A stretch of 64,000 nt of DNA from Pseudoflavonifractor sp902362925 (GTDB lineage: Bacteria > Bacillota > Clostridia > Oscillospirales > Oscillospiraceae), in the NCBI GenBank assembly GCA_902362925.1, contig CABIYL010000013.1; one strand, 5' to 3'. Below are positions 17,581 through 24,755 of this stretch, one piece after another. Each line of letters starts with the position of its first letter. Position 1 is the first letter of the stretch. The notes under the pieces were generated by a model. The model was given only the letters and a program-made list of their open reading frames with translations, did not search any database and had not been told where the DNA came from. A program made the position numbers and the translations under genes.

Positions 17581-18588
17581 TCATTCGTACCCCCGTTTCT
17601 TGTTGATGTAGTGTTTGTAGCCTTTCTGCCCAAAATAACCGGCGCAGCCCAGAGCACCCAACCCAAGGGGGATCAGCAGCCATTTCCAATCAAAGGAGAA
17701 CGGGGCGGACTGCGTAGTGTCGATAGCGGCATCAGTGTCCTTGCCGGCAGATGCGGAGTCGCCGCTGGAAAATACCGCCGTATAGGTAATCACATCGGTG
17801 CTCACCCTGGTGACCTCTCCCACATAGTTTGCCGTAACCACATAGCCGGTTGCGTATTTGCTGGTGGCTGTGCCGGTGTAGGTAGCGGTGGCGGTATAGC
17901 GCAGAGCCATATCATATCCGTCGGTCTGAGTGGTTGCAGCCTCCTGCCACTGCACATCGGCCAGCGTCAGCGTCCGGCCACTGTCTGTGATGCTCTTGGG
18001 GATCAGGGACACATCTGCTCCGGACAGGTTGGGATAGGTGCGGGTAGCCGACACAGTGCGGCTGCTGCTCTTGTAGCCTGCGGCCTCCACCGTGATGGTG
18101 GTGTGATCCAGGGAGAGAACTCCCTGATAGCCGTCCTCGGTCTGTACTTCCAGCTCCGGCTCCAGCATGGCCAGAATCTTCTCCATGTCCTGGGTATCGG
18201 AATCCAGTGTCAGAACCTCCACATAGTCCTGGGTGTCACTCTCGATCTGGGCCTGTTTCAACACATCCAGCAGCGTGTAAACCTTTCCCTCACGCTCAAA
18301 GTCCTCAGTGGGAATGTTGGACGGGTCATCCTGGGCGGAGAGATAGTATATCTTTTCAATCCGGGTCACTCCGTTTTCCTCGCTCTGCTTCACCTCGGCG
18401 GGATAGAGCGGCACCGGATCAGGCGTGGGGATCGGCGCCTCCGCCACCCCTTCGGTGGCGGGAGAGGCGGTGCTGTCACCCTCAGCCCCCTGGGGCGTTT
18501 CACTGGGAACCGCCGTCGCAAATGCGGTGGTCATGACGCCGTAGAGAAGCAGCGTCATGGCGCACAAGGTACAAAAGATACGCTTCAT
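17581..18588 (-). CDS. secreted single-pass membrane protein of the transfer region
   Basis: A 335-residue protein: signal peptide 1-25 (ending AFATA), an acidic Pro-rich region, an extracellular part with two beta-rich halves (around 85-180 and 180-290), a C-terminal membrane helix (WLLIPLGLGALGCAGYFG, about 305-322) and a basic tail. I recognise no enzyme motif. Elements of this family carry a comparable protein at this place, next to pcfB and the sortase, so a role in the cell-surface part of the mating apparatus is likely. It overlaps pcfB by 4 nt (ATGA). Confidence 0.7.
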   Translation of the reverse strand: MKRIFCTLCAMTLLLYGVMTTAFATAVPSETPQGAEGDSTASPATEGVAEAPIPTPDPVPLYPAEVKQSEENGVTRIEKIYYLSAQDDPSNIPTEDFEREGKVYTLLDVLKQAQIESDTQDYVEVLTLDSDTQDMEKILAMLEPELEVQTEDGYQGVLSLDHTTITVEAAGYKSSSRTVSATRTYPNLSGADVSLIPKSITDSGRTLTLADVQWQEAATTQTDGYDMALRYTATATYTGTATSKYATGYVVTANYVGEVTRVSTDVITYTAVFSSGDSASAGKDTDAAIDTTQSAPFSFDWKWLLIPLGLGALGCAGYFGQKGYKHYINKKRGYE

Positions 18589-19223
18589 CGTTCCAGTCCT
18601 CCTTTTGTTTTTTTGCCGCTCTTAGCATGGTGAAAAACGGGAGCGCCCTTTTCACGCTGGGGCTGTCCCTTTTCACGCTGCGCCTGCTGCGCTTTCAGTT
18701 CTTCCATCTTTTTGCGCACGGAGGGGCGCTGTTTGGGGTCACTGGTCATAGTCTCGGTAGCTGCTCTCGTATCTGTCCCGTATTCCCTGGATCTTTCGCC
18801 GGATGGAACACGGGACGGCTCTTTTTTTGCGGCCTCGTCCTCCTGACGAATGGGGACGGCAACACCCATGCGTTCCAGGATACGGTTGATCTGCCGTGCG
18901 TCCTTGGCCTTTGCCATGATTTCCACTGTGCCGGTCTTTTCCGCTTTGTTGATGATCGGATAGTACAGGACGCCGTACTGGGTGCTTTCCTTCTTGAACG
19001 CAGCCAAGTCCTGCTCGTTGATGGAGAAAATGGTCAGCTCCTCACGATCCTGGATCAGCCGCTTCAATGTGGTTTTACCGGCAACCTTCTGGTTATCGTT
19101 GGCAAGGGCAATCAGCAGCGCCGCCAGATTCTTGGCTCCCAGCCCTGCCAGCTTTAGGGCGCTCTCGGTAATCTGAATTCCTTCCCGTACCATCAGATCA
19201 GCGGTTTCTCCGCTGGTACTCAT
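18585..19223 (-). CDS. PcfB-family protein (DUF3801), relaxosome or coupling accessory
   Basis: A 212-residue soluble protein. Residues 1-125 are the PcfB/DUF3801 domain (AGLGAKNLAALLIALAND, then AKDARQINRILERMGV). The C-terminal 85 residues are a charged, Lys/Gln/Arg-rich, probably disordered tail. In pCF10-type systems PcfB works with the coupling protein and relaxase at the nick site. Here its start lies 26 nt inside the relaxase gene and its stop overlaps the next start, so all three are translationally linked. Confidence 0.88.
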   Translation of the reverse strand: MSTSGETADLMVREGIQITESALKLAGLGAKNLAALLIALANDNQKVAGKTTLKRLIQDREELTIFSINEQDLAAFKKESTQYGVLYYPIINKAEKTGTVEIMAKAKDARQINRILERMGVAVPIRQEDEAAKKEPSRVPSGERSREYGTDTRAATETMTSDPKQRPSVRKKMEELKAQQAQREKGQPQREKGAPVFHHAKSGKKTKGGLER

Positions 19224-20547
19224 GTCTTACAGCCTCCTTCTGATTTTGTGATTTGTTTTCCTCGAACTCCCGTAAGTTCTGCTGAATACCGGGAACCTGC
19301 TGTTCGATTCGTTTGCAGAGTGCTCGTTCCTTCCGCAGCTGCCGTAAGGAGGCGGTCTGGCGGTCAATCTCACGGACGAGTTCTTCTTTGATATTCTCAT
19401 CGGTTTCACACCTCCTTTTTGCATAGAGTGGTTGCCGGAGTTCTGTCCGCTGCTGGATCTCCTGCTCTATTTGTGCCTGACGCTCCATAAGCTGCTCCAA
19501 GGTGGAAATGCCATGCTCATGGAGATATAAAAATTGCGCCTGATAGCGTTCCAGACGGAGCACCTCACGACGCATTTCATAAGAGATTCTTTTTCGGGTC
19601 GGCCTTTTGTATCGGCGCAGCAGATAAACGTATCTAAGGTACAGCGCATAAAAGCCGGTGATCTTCTTTTTGCGGACGGTTTTCCAGGAGCCGGAGAAAC
19701 GATAGCGCCGAACCGGAAGCGGTTGATAGGCTGCAACACGGCCTTCCAAAATAGCCCGCTGCTGCTCCTGGATGCGCCGCTTGATGTCCTCCACGGTGTA
19801 CCCTTCACCCAGCCGATCCAGGCGGAAATTTCGCTTTGCTCCGGGTGGGCGAACAGTCAGATATTTGCGGTTGGGGTTCCGGGAAACTGTGTACCCCTTT
19901 TTCTCCAACAGGTTGAGAAAATCGGGAAAGGTAAAGCAGTCACGGATCACCAGATCGATCTCATCCCGGAGCATTTGAGAGAGCGTCGGTTTTCCCTCCT
20001 GCTGGGCCTTCCATTCGGCATAGTGTTTTCCCTTACCTTCGGGTGACAGAACCGAAAGATTTTCAGCTTTGCACAGTTCATCTGAAGTTTTGCGAATAGT
20101 ATTGTAGTAGCTTATCGGACTAGAGTGATATTTCTTCCCGTCCAAAAAAGAAACTGAATTGATAATGATATGTGAATGAAGATGCGCCCGATCCAGATGT
20201 GTACCAATTACAACTTGATAAGCGTCTCCAAAAACTTCCCTTGCAAATGCTACACCAATTTTGTGAGCCTGCTCTGGCGTAACCTCTCCAGGGGCAAATG
20301 ATTGAATAAAGTGATAACCCAGCACTCCACCCGTATTGTGAAAACGTTGCTTTACTTGCTGCATTTCACGATATGCGGTTTCTGGACTGCCGCAGTTAAT
20401 TGTGGTGACAAAGAAAGATTGCTCTGTTTTCTCTGGATTTGTAATATAAGTAAGACCAGCAGCCAATGTTGTTTTTTTACTATTGGTCACATAGTTCACT
20501 CGGCTATCCAATCTGGAACGAATTGCGATCACTTTTGTAATAGCCAT
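19198..20547 (-). CDS. MOBP-type relaxase (VirD2-like mobilisation nuclease)
   Basis: A 449-residue relaxase that nicks oriT and stays on the transferred strand. The likely catalytic Tyr19 is in RVNYV. The metal-binding cluster is HLDRAHLHSHIIIN, with His117, His122, His124 and His126. The C-terminal half is a basic coiled-coil region (about 320-449). It starts at 20547, directly after mobC with no gap. The first ~165 codons look clearly more AT-rich than the rest of the gene, like mobC and the methyltransferase, suggesting a recombination joint inside the gene near 20050. Confidence 0.9.
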   Translation of the reverse strand: MAITKVIAIRSRLDSRVNYVTNSKKTTLAAGLTYITNPEKTEQSFFVTTINCGSPETAYREMQQVKQRFHNTGGVLGYHFIQSFAPGEVTPEQAHKIGVAFAREVFGDAYQVVIGTHLDRAHLHSHIIINSVSFLDGKKYHSSPISYYNTIRKTSDELCKAENLSVLSPEGKGKHYAEWKAQQEGKPTLSQMLRDEIDLVIRDCFTFPDFLNLLEKKGYTVSRNPNRKYLTVRPPGAKRNFRLDRLGEGYTVEDIKRRIQEQQRAILEGRVAAYQPLPVRRYRFSGSWKTVRKKKITGFYALYLRYVYLLRRYKRPTRKRISYEMRREVLRLERYQAQFLYLHEHGISTLEQLMERQAQIEQEIQQRTELRQPLYAKRRCETDENIKEELVREIDRQTASLRQLRKERALCKRIEQQVPGIQQNLREFEENKSQNQKEAVRHEYQRRNR

Positions 20548-20853
20548 TTATAGCTCCAATACCTTTTCCCAAATTTGCTTTACCAAGCACTCTATCACTG
20601 CAAGTTCCTGCTGAGCAATCTCGTGTTTGCTATTTGCAATTCTGGCAATCTGATTGATATTGTTGCCAATGGCGTTCAGTTCTTTTATCAATGACGCCAG
20701 TTCTTCCGGCGGCTTAGGAGTCAGCTCTATTCCGGCAATAGCGTCTCTAATAAATCGCTCTTTTGATACTCCTGCCTTAATCGCTTCCTGATTTAAGTGT
20801 TCCCATTCTTCATCCGTGAAACGAATCACTTTTGCCTTATTCCGCTTTGCCAT
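20548..20853 (-). CDS. mobC: MobC relaxosome protein from an internal start
   Basis: The internal ATG at 20853 (MAKRNKAKVIRFTDEEW) is preceded by GAGAGGAAGG with 7-nt spacing, a typical strong ribosome site, and gives a normal-length MobC of 101 residues. MobC proteins bind oriT and help the relaxase open and nick it. This product would be translated from the same mRNA and frame as the methyltransferase fusion. Confidence 0.75.
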   Translation of the reverse strand: MAKRNKAKVIRFTDEEWEHLNQEAIKAGVSKERFIRDAIAGIELTPKPPEELASLIKELNAIGNNINQIARIANSKHEIAQQELAVIECLVKQIWEKVLEL

Positions 20854-21429
20854 ATCACAACCTTCCTCTCCACTTGATATGTGGGTAGGGCCAAAATTTA
20901 GGAGGGTAGATTCTACCTCGTTCCCCCACACATCCCACCCAGGGGAAGTTTGGCGAGCGAACAGTTCTATGCGAGGTAAATCACCCATGAGCGCAACAAT
21001 TTTTTCCCGAGCTTCATCCGGCTTCCGGCTGTGTTCCCGGATAGGCGAAATAATAAATTGATGAACATTAGCTGCTTTCCGCTTCGGATGCCCTTTTGTG
21101 GCCAAGAGGCAAATTTCTGCATTTCCCCTTGTCCAAAAGCCCATTCCACAAAGCCAGCTATCTGACTTGCGGTTTTTCTTCAGCCAGACGAAACCTACTG
21201 TTTTATAAGAAAAGCCCCATGCCTTAATCAACTGCAAAGCACTGGGAAGTTGGGGAAATGTAGTCCATAGAAAAAGAACGCTGTCTGAGGCCGAAATCTC
21301 GGCTACTGGCAGCGCACAAAGCTCCTCTATGCTCATGGTAGGATAGTGTTTTTCTGCTGCTCCGCTTACCCCTTTTTGATTGTATCTCCACGGAGGATCA
21401 GCGTAGATAATAGAATACTTTTTTGCCAT
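20548..21429 (-). CDS. MT-A70-type adenine methyltransferase fused in frame to MobC
   Basis: A 293-residue ORF joining two families. Residues 1-185 are an MT-A70-like N6-adenine methyltransferase: catalytic DPPW in IIYADPPWRY, a FLWTTF segment, and the usual end PGWDVWGNEVES. Residues 193-293 are a MobC relaxosome protein with a ribbon-helix-helix-like N-terminus (KVIRFTDEEWEHL) and the ELNAIGNNINQIARIAN motif. No stop separates them; about 15 residues of former intergenic DNA are read through. The start at 21429 has GGAGG upstream. MobC also has its own start (separate entry), so both fused and free MobC may be made. Confidence 0.8.
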   Translation of the reverse strand: MAKKYSIIYADPPWRYNQKGVSGAAEKHYPTMSIEELCALPVAEISASDSVLFLWTTFPQLPSALQLIKAWGFSYKTVGFVWLKKNRKSDSWLCGMGFWTRGNAEICLLATKGHPKRKAANVHQFIISPIREHSRKPDEAREKIVALMGDLPRIELFARQTSPGWDVWGNEVESTLLNFGPTHISSGEEGCDMAKRNKAKVIRFTDEEWEHLNQEAIKAGVSKERFIRDAIAGIELTPKPPEELASLIKELNAIGNNINQIARIANSKHEIAQQELAVIECLVKQIWEKVLEL

Positions 21430-21544
21430 TATGTTCCTCCACACACGCTCCATGTTAAATGTGGTGTAGTTGTTGCGCTTTCGATAGCTCTACGCTTTAA
21501 TTGCTTTAACATTATGATGACCGATTGACGCTGTATTCAACGGG

Positions 21545-21632
21545 GGTATTAGGGGGACATCCCCCTAACAAGCGCATTTTGGTATCAAAATGCTATGCTT
21601 GCAGGAACAGGCGGCAAGCCGCCTGTTCCTCA
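21545..21632. other. candidate origin of transfer (oriT): three adjacent perfect palindromes
   Basis: Three perfect inverted repeats in 82 bp: TTAGGGGG/CCCCCTAA (21549-21568, loop ACAT), GCATTTTG/CAAAATGC (21574-21593, loop GTAT, with outer AAGC/GCTT arms) and a 13-bp stem AGGAACAGGCGGC (21603-21615) with its complement at 21618-21630. No T-run follows on either strand, so they are not ordinary terminators. They sit directly upstream of the methyltransferase-mobC-relaxase genes. In Tn1549 the oriT lies just upstream of the MobC gene; here the methyltransferase intervenes. The nick position cannot be read. Confidence 0.6.
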
Positions 21633-21652
21633 ATCCACCTTCCCGAAAAAAA

Positions 21653-22615
21653 CTACCGCTCCTCTCCGCCACGGGTTTTCACCCGCCCTGCAATTCCTTT
21701 CTGGATTTGCAAATAGTCGTTGTAATCCTTTCCCTTGGGCGGAGGATTGTCCAGCACCTGATACCCGTGCAGGCACTGTTGGAGAGCTTGCGCCGCTTCC
21801 CGGCCACGCTCATCGTTGTCCAGACACAAAATGATTTTCTGAATGCCCGGATTGTGCTGGAGATAGGTTTCCAAAGCCAGCGGCAGCTTCAGCTCTGCGT
21901 CGGCCTTGGGGCGATAAATTCCAGACAGGGAAAGACAGTTGGCGCTTCTCCAGTTCTGCCCCTTCCGCTTTAAGATGCTGAGATAGGAAAGAGCGTCAAT
22001 GGCGCTTTCAAAAACACACACGCTCTCCCGATTGTTGGCTTGCAGCGGCATACAAAACGAATACCGCTTATCACTCCCGGCCACCTCACCGACAAAGGTT
22101 GAGTGAGACAGTGTACCACGCAAGGAAGCGTATTTTGCCGTGCCATGTTCAAAGCCGACAAACACGCAGTTATGCCGTTTGGCATCCTCATAAAGTTGGC
22201 CCGACTTAATGCAGTGATTGATGATTTCGGCGTCAATTCCCCTGGCACACAAATAGGCGAATACTCGCCTGGTGTTGGAATTTCGTTCCGGTAATTGAAA
22301 GCCGGGATGGGGTTTGGGGGGCGGTTTTGATACAGGCCGGGAAGAAAGCTGCGGCTGCTCACCGAGAATCATTCCAACCGCTTCCGGCAGTTTATAGCCA
22401 CACACTTTGACCAGATAATCCAGGGCGGTAGAGCCTCCAATATTGTGGCTCCACCAGCACCATTTTCCGTTGGAGATTTTCAGTGAGTCATGGCTTTTTG
22501 TGCAGTAGGTTCCGCCGCTCACATGAACCAATTCTTCGGGATTGTGGCGTTGTAAGTACGTCAGCAAATCCACTTGCCGAGCCTGCTGGATTTGTTCTTT
22601 TGTGTAGTACGGCAC
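21653..22615 (-). CDS. DUF3991/TOPRIM primase-like protein
   Basis: A 320-residue protein. The N-terminal part (about 1-90, with CTKSHDSLKISNGKWCWWSH) resembles the zinc-finger-like DUF3991 region, and the C-terminal part is a TOPRIM fold with FESAIDALSYLSI (acidic Glu) and IILCLDNDERG (the DxD). Such proteins are thought to prime DNA synthesis after conjugative entry. The start is GTG at 22615, preceded by GGAGGTG. It lies just upstream of the oriT candidate, in the usual Tn1549-like location. Confidence 0.83.
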   Translation of the reverse strand: MPYYTKEQIQQARQVDLLTYLQRHNPEELVHVSGGTYCTKSHDSLKISNGKWCWWSHNIGGSTALDYLVKVCGYKLPEAVGMILGEQPQLSSRPVSKPPPKPHPGFQLPERNSNTRRVFAYLCARGIDAEIINHCIKSGQLYEDAKRHNCVFVGFEHGTAKYASLRGTLSHSTFVGEVAGSDKRYSFCMPLQANNRESVCVFESAIDALSYLSILKRKGQNWRSANCLSLSGIYRPKADAELKLPLALETYLQHNPGIQKIILCLDNDERGREAAQALQQCLHGYQVLDNPPPKGKDYNDYLQIQKGIAGRVKTRGGEER

Positions 22616-22668
22616 TCAGTTCACCTCCTGGTTTCAGATTGATTTTTGAGGATAGAACGTGCGGCTAT

Positions 22669-23076
22669 TTAACGCTCCCGATCATACTTGATCCGATAAG
22701 CATAATGGTCTGCGCTGTACCGCTTCAAATAGTCATTTTCCGTGGTTTGAGGGGAATCCAAATCAATGTTGGAAAGCCGGGGATCTTCCGGGCCGTCAAA
22801 CAATTTCTCCACCGGAATTACCTCAATTTTGCCGCCGGTATGAAACTGCCCGCCGAACACGCCGGAGGGCGAATGAAAGCTCCGATCACCGCATACCCAC
22901 AGAAGTCTGGTGCCCGCAGGAAGTTCTCCAGCGGGCTGTTTCAGTACGATCACGGAGCGAGGTTTCGCACCGGCGACTTCGTAATATCCGGCATACTCCG
23001 CTTTCTCATAAGCACGCACCATTTTGTCAAAATGGCGCTGCGGCTTGATATAAAATAAACTCTCCTGATAGCCCAT
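22669..23076 (-). CDS. hypothetical ICE protein, 135 residues
   Basis: A soluble 135-residue protein I cannot assign to a family. It has a beta-rich middle (RSVIVLKQPAGELPAGTRLL) and a charged C-terminus ending DRER. Many neighbouring proteins of the same block also end in xER, which only reflects the shared GAACGATGA-type ribosome-site junctions. AGGTGA precedes the ATG. It lies in the run of small genes between the primase and the giant helicase that in this element family is thought to serve establishment or anti-restriction; its own role is unknown. Confidence 0.6.
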   Translation of the reverse strand: MGYQESLFYIKPQRHFDKMVRAYEKAEYAGYYEVAGAKPRSVIVLKQPAGELPAGTRLLWVCGDRSFHSPSGVFGGQFHTGGKIEVIPVEKLFDGPEDPRLSNIDLDSPQTTENDYLKRYSADHYAYRIKYDRER

Positions 23077-23087
23077 TTTGACTTCAC

Positions 23088-24125
23088 CTACCGTTCCATT
23101 TCGTGGGGCTTGATGTCCTTTGCCACGATCTCATTGTTGCGCCGCACGAACTTCTGTGGATACTGAAATTCCTTTTTAAACTGTTTCATCTGGTCAGGGG
23201 TCAGGCTGATAAATTCACCATCTTTTGCGCCGCAGATAAAGCAAGTTCCAACCAGCACATCCACCACTTTTCCCGCTTCATCTTTAAGGGCACGGTTTTG
23301 GGGAAGCGTGAGGAATTTGCCGTCCTCATTGCAAATGAGCTGACCACCACGCGGCAAGGAAAGCGCCTCGATGTGGCCTCCAACCAACCGCTGCATATCT
23401 TCCAGGGTGTTGTTGACCAAAGCCGGTTTAGCCACCTTCCCAGGCTCCAAAAGCAGGACATGAATTGCATGGGTCATGTCCCGTGTTTTCTCTGGTTCAA
23501 AGTCGATTTTTTTATATCCAAAGCTCTCACAGAAATAGAACCCAGGCTTTACCGATGGAGAATGAATGACTTGAACAACATCCGACACAGATAAGGAGCG
23601 CCCTGTATAGCTGTCCGGGTGGTTGACGTTGAACATATAGTAAACGCCTTCCAGAGAGGGACAGTCCACAATGCCCTGAAAGACACGGTTGTAGATGCCG
23701 CTCTCTACACGGTCACTGCCCTGGAACCTGCTAAGTTCATCCGAAGAACGGAATGCAATTTGGTTATGGTCTTTATCAAGATCAATTTGGTAAATGCTGA
23801 TTTCCATAAATTTAGGAGATTGCCTGAGTTCCTTTTCCGCACAGCTTTGGATGGCCTCCATCAACTCTTCATAAATTCCATGATCGTTTTTGTCCCACTG
23901 GGCGCAGACACTGGCAAGGGGCTGTTCTGCGTTCAAAAGTGCTTTGGCCAACATGGGCGGCAAATGACCTTCGCACATAGTCGCCAGGATGTCCTCACGG
24001 GTGCTGTACTCGCTGGCATGGGCCAGAATCTCTTTGGGCGTCTGAGATAACAGCCAACTGCGGTACTCGTCCTGCTCCTCCCGCATTTTGTGATACAGAT
24101 CCAGGTTGATTTGCGATTCGTTCAT
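23088..24125 (-). CDS. DUF3848/YodL-like/DUF3846-type multidomain protein
   Basis: A 345-residue cytoplasmic protein with three parts. Residues 1-95 look like DUF3848 (LYHKMREEQDEYRSWLL, then ILATMCEGHLPPMLAKALL). Residues 105-225 are a YodL-like domain (ISIYQIDLDKDHNQIAF, then HPDSYTGRSLSVSDVV). Residues 235-345 resemble DUF3846 (LPRGGQLICNEDG, then VDVLVGTCFICG). None has a firmly known function; they recur in Clostridial conjugative elements. The ATG at 24125 has AAGGTGATTTT before it; the upstream extension has no ribosome site. A second YodL-like protein is encoded at 33509-34165. Confidence 0.75.
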   Translation of the reverse strand: MNESQINLDLYHKMREEQDEYRSWLLSQTPKEILAHASEYSTREDILATMCEGHLPPMLAKALLNAEQPLASVCAQWDKNDHGIYEELMEAIQSCAEKELRQSPKFMEISIYQIDLDKDHNQIAFRSSDELSRFQGSDRVESGIYNRVFQGIVDCPSLEGVYYMFNVNHPDSYTGRSLSVSDVVQVIHSPSVKPGFYFCESFGYKKIDFEPEKTRDMTHAIHVLLLEPGKVAKPALVNNTLEDMQRLVGGHIEALSLPRGGQLICNEDGKFLTLPQNRALKDEAGKVVDVLVGTCFICGAKDGEFISLTPDQMKQFKKEFQYPQKFVRRNNEIVAKDIKPHEMER

Positions 24126-24138
24126 AAAATCACCTTCT

Positions 24139-24702
24139 TTATCGTTCCATATCCGTTCTCCTGGACTTATCAGCGGCCCGCTGCCTTTGCCGGATGGACT
24201 GCTCATGCCTGCCCTTGTAGGCGGCTCGGATGTCCGCCATCAAACGGCGGCAGTCCTCCGGGGGAATGGGTTCCAGTTTGTCCCGTGCGCCGGAGAAGGC
24301 CGCACGGATTTCCGGCTGTTTGACTGCCTGCACCACAGTCTCCAGGTCGTGAAGCAAATTCTCCTTCGTGTTCAGGCCATACTGGAAGATGGCCTCCAGT
24401 TCCTGGCTGTTAAATCGGGCGAGATAGCTGCTCATAAGCCGGAATGCAGTTATCTTGCCGCTGTCGTTCCGAACCGGCTCATACCGCTGGGGCGTTCTGA
24501 GATACATTCCGTCCATTCCGGCCCCACCGATGTAGAACCCGTTCTCATCCTTTTCGCTCTCCAGCAGGGTCGTCCCATCCTGTAAGAGATAACCTTCCTC
24601 AATACGAGACTGGGTTAAACCACAGGGGACTCCTCTTTGCTGGATAGCGATGATCTCACCGGAAACCTCATCCAAGGTCATGGCGTATCTGCTGTCATCC
24701 AT
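24139..24702 (-). CDS. hypothetical ICE protein, 187 residues
   Basis: A soluble 187-residue protein starting MDDSRYAMTLDEVSGE, with a basic helical C-terminus (RQRQRAADKSRRTDMER). I do not recognise the family. The ATG at 24702 has GAAGGAGA about 8 nt upstream; a TTG two codons earlier is a poorer choice. Thirteen nt separate it from the DUF3848-type gene downstream. A hairpin (24723-24750) lies between it and the giant helicase gene upstream. Confidence 0.6.
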   Translation of the reverse strand: MDDSRYAMTLDEVSGEIIAIQQRGVPCGLTQSRIEEGYLLQDGTTLLESEKDENGFYIGGAGMDGMYLRTPQRYEPVRNDSGKITAFRLMSSYLARFNSQELEAIFQYGLNTKENLLHDLETVVQAVKQPEIRAAFSGARDKLEPIPPEDCRRLMADIRAAYKGRHEQSIRQRQRAADKSRRTDMER

Positions 24703-24722
24703 ATTCAAATCTCCTTCCGATC

Positions 24723-24750
24723 AGCGGCACCCATGTTACTGGGTGCCGCT
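24723..24750 (-). other. intergenic hairpin without T-run
   Basis: An 11-bp perfect stem (24723-24733 with 24740-24750) between the giant helicase stop and the next ribosome site. There is no T-run on either side, so mRNA protection or processing is more likely than termination. Confidence 0.5.
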
Positions 24751-24755
24751 CACAT

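Noticed and set aside
21549..21630. Palindromes as transcription terminators
   Set aside because: None is followed by a T-run on either strand.
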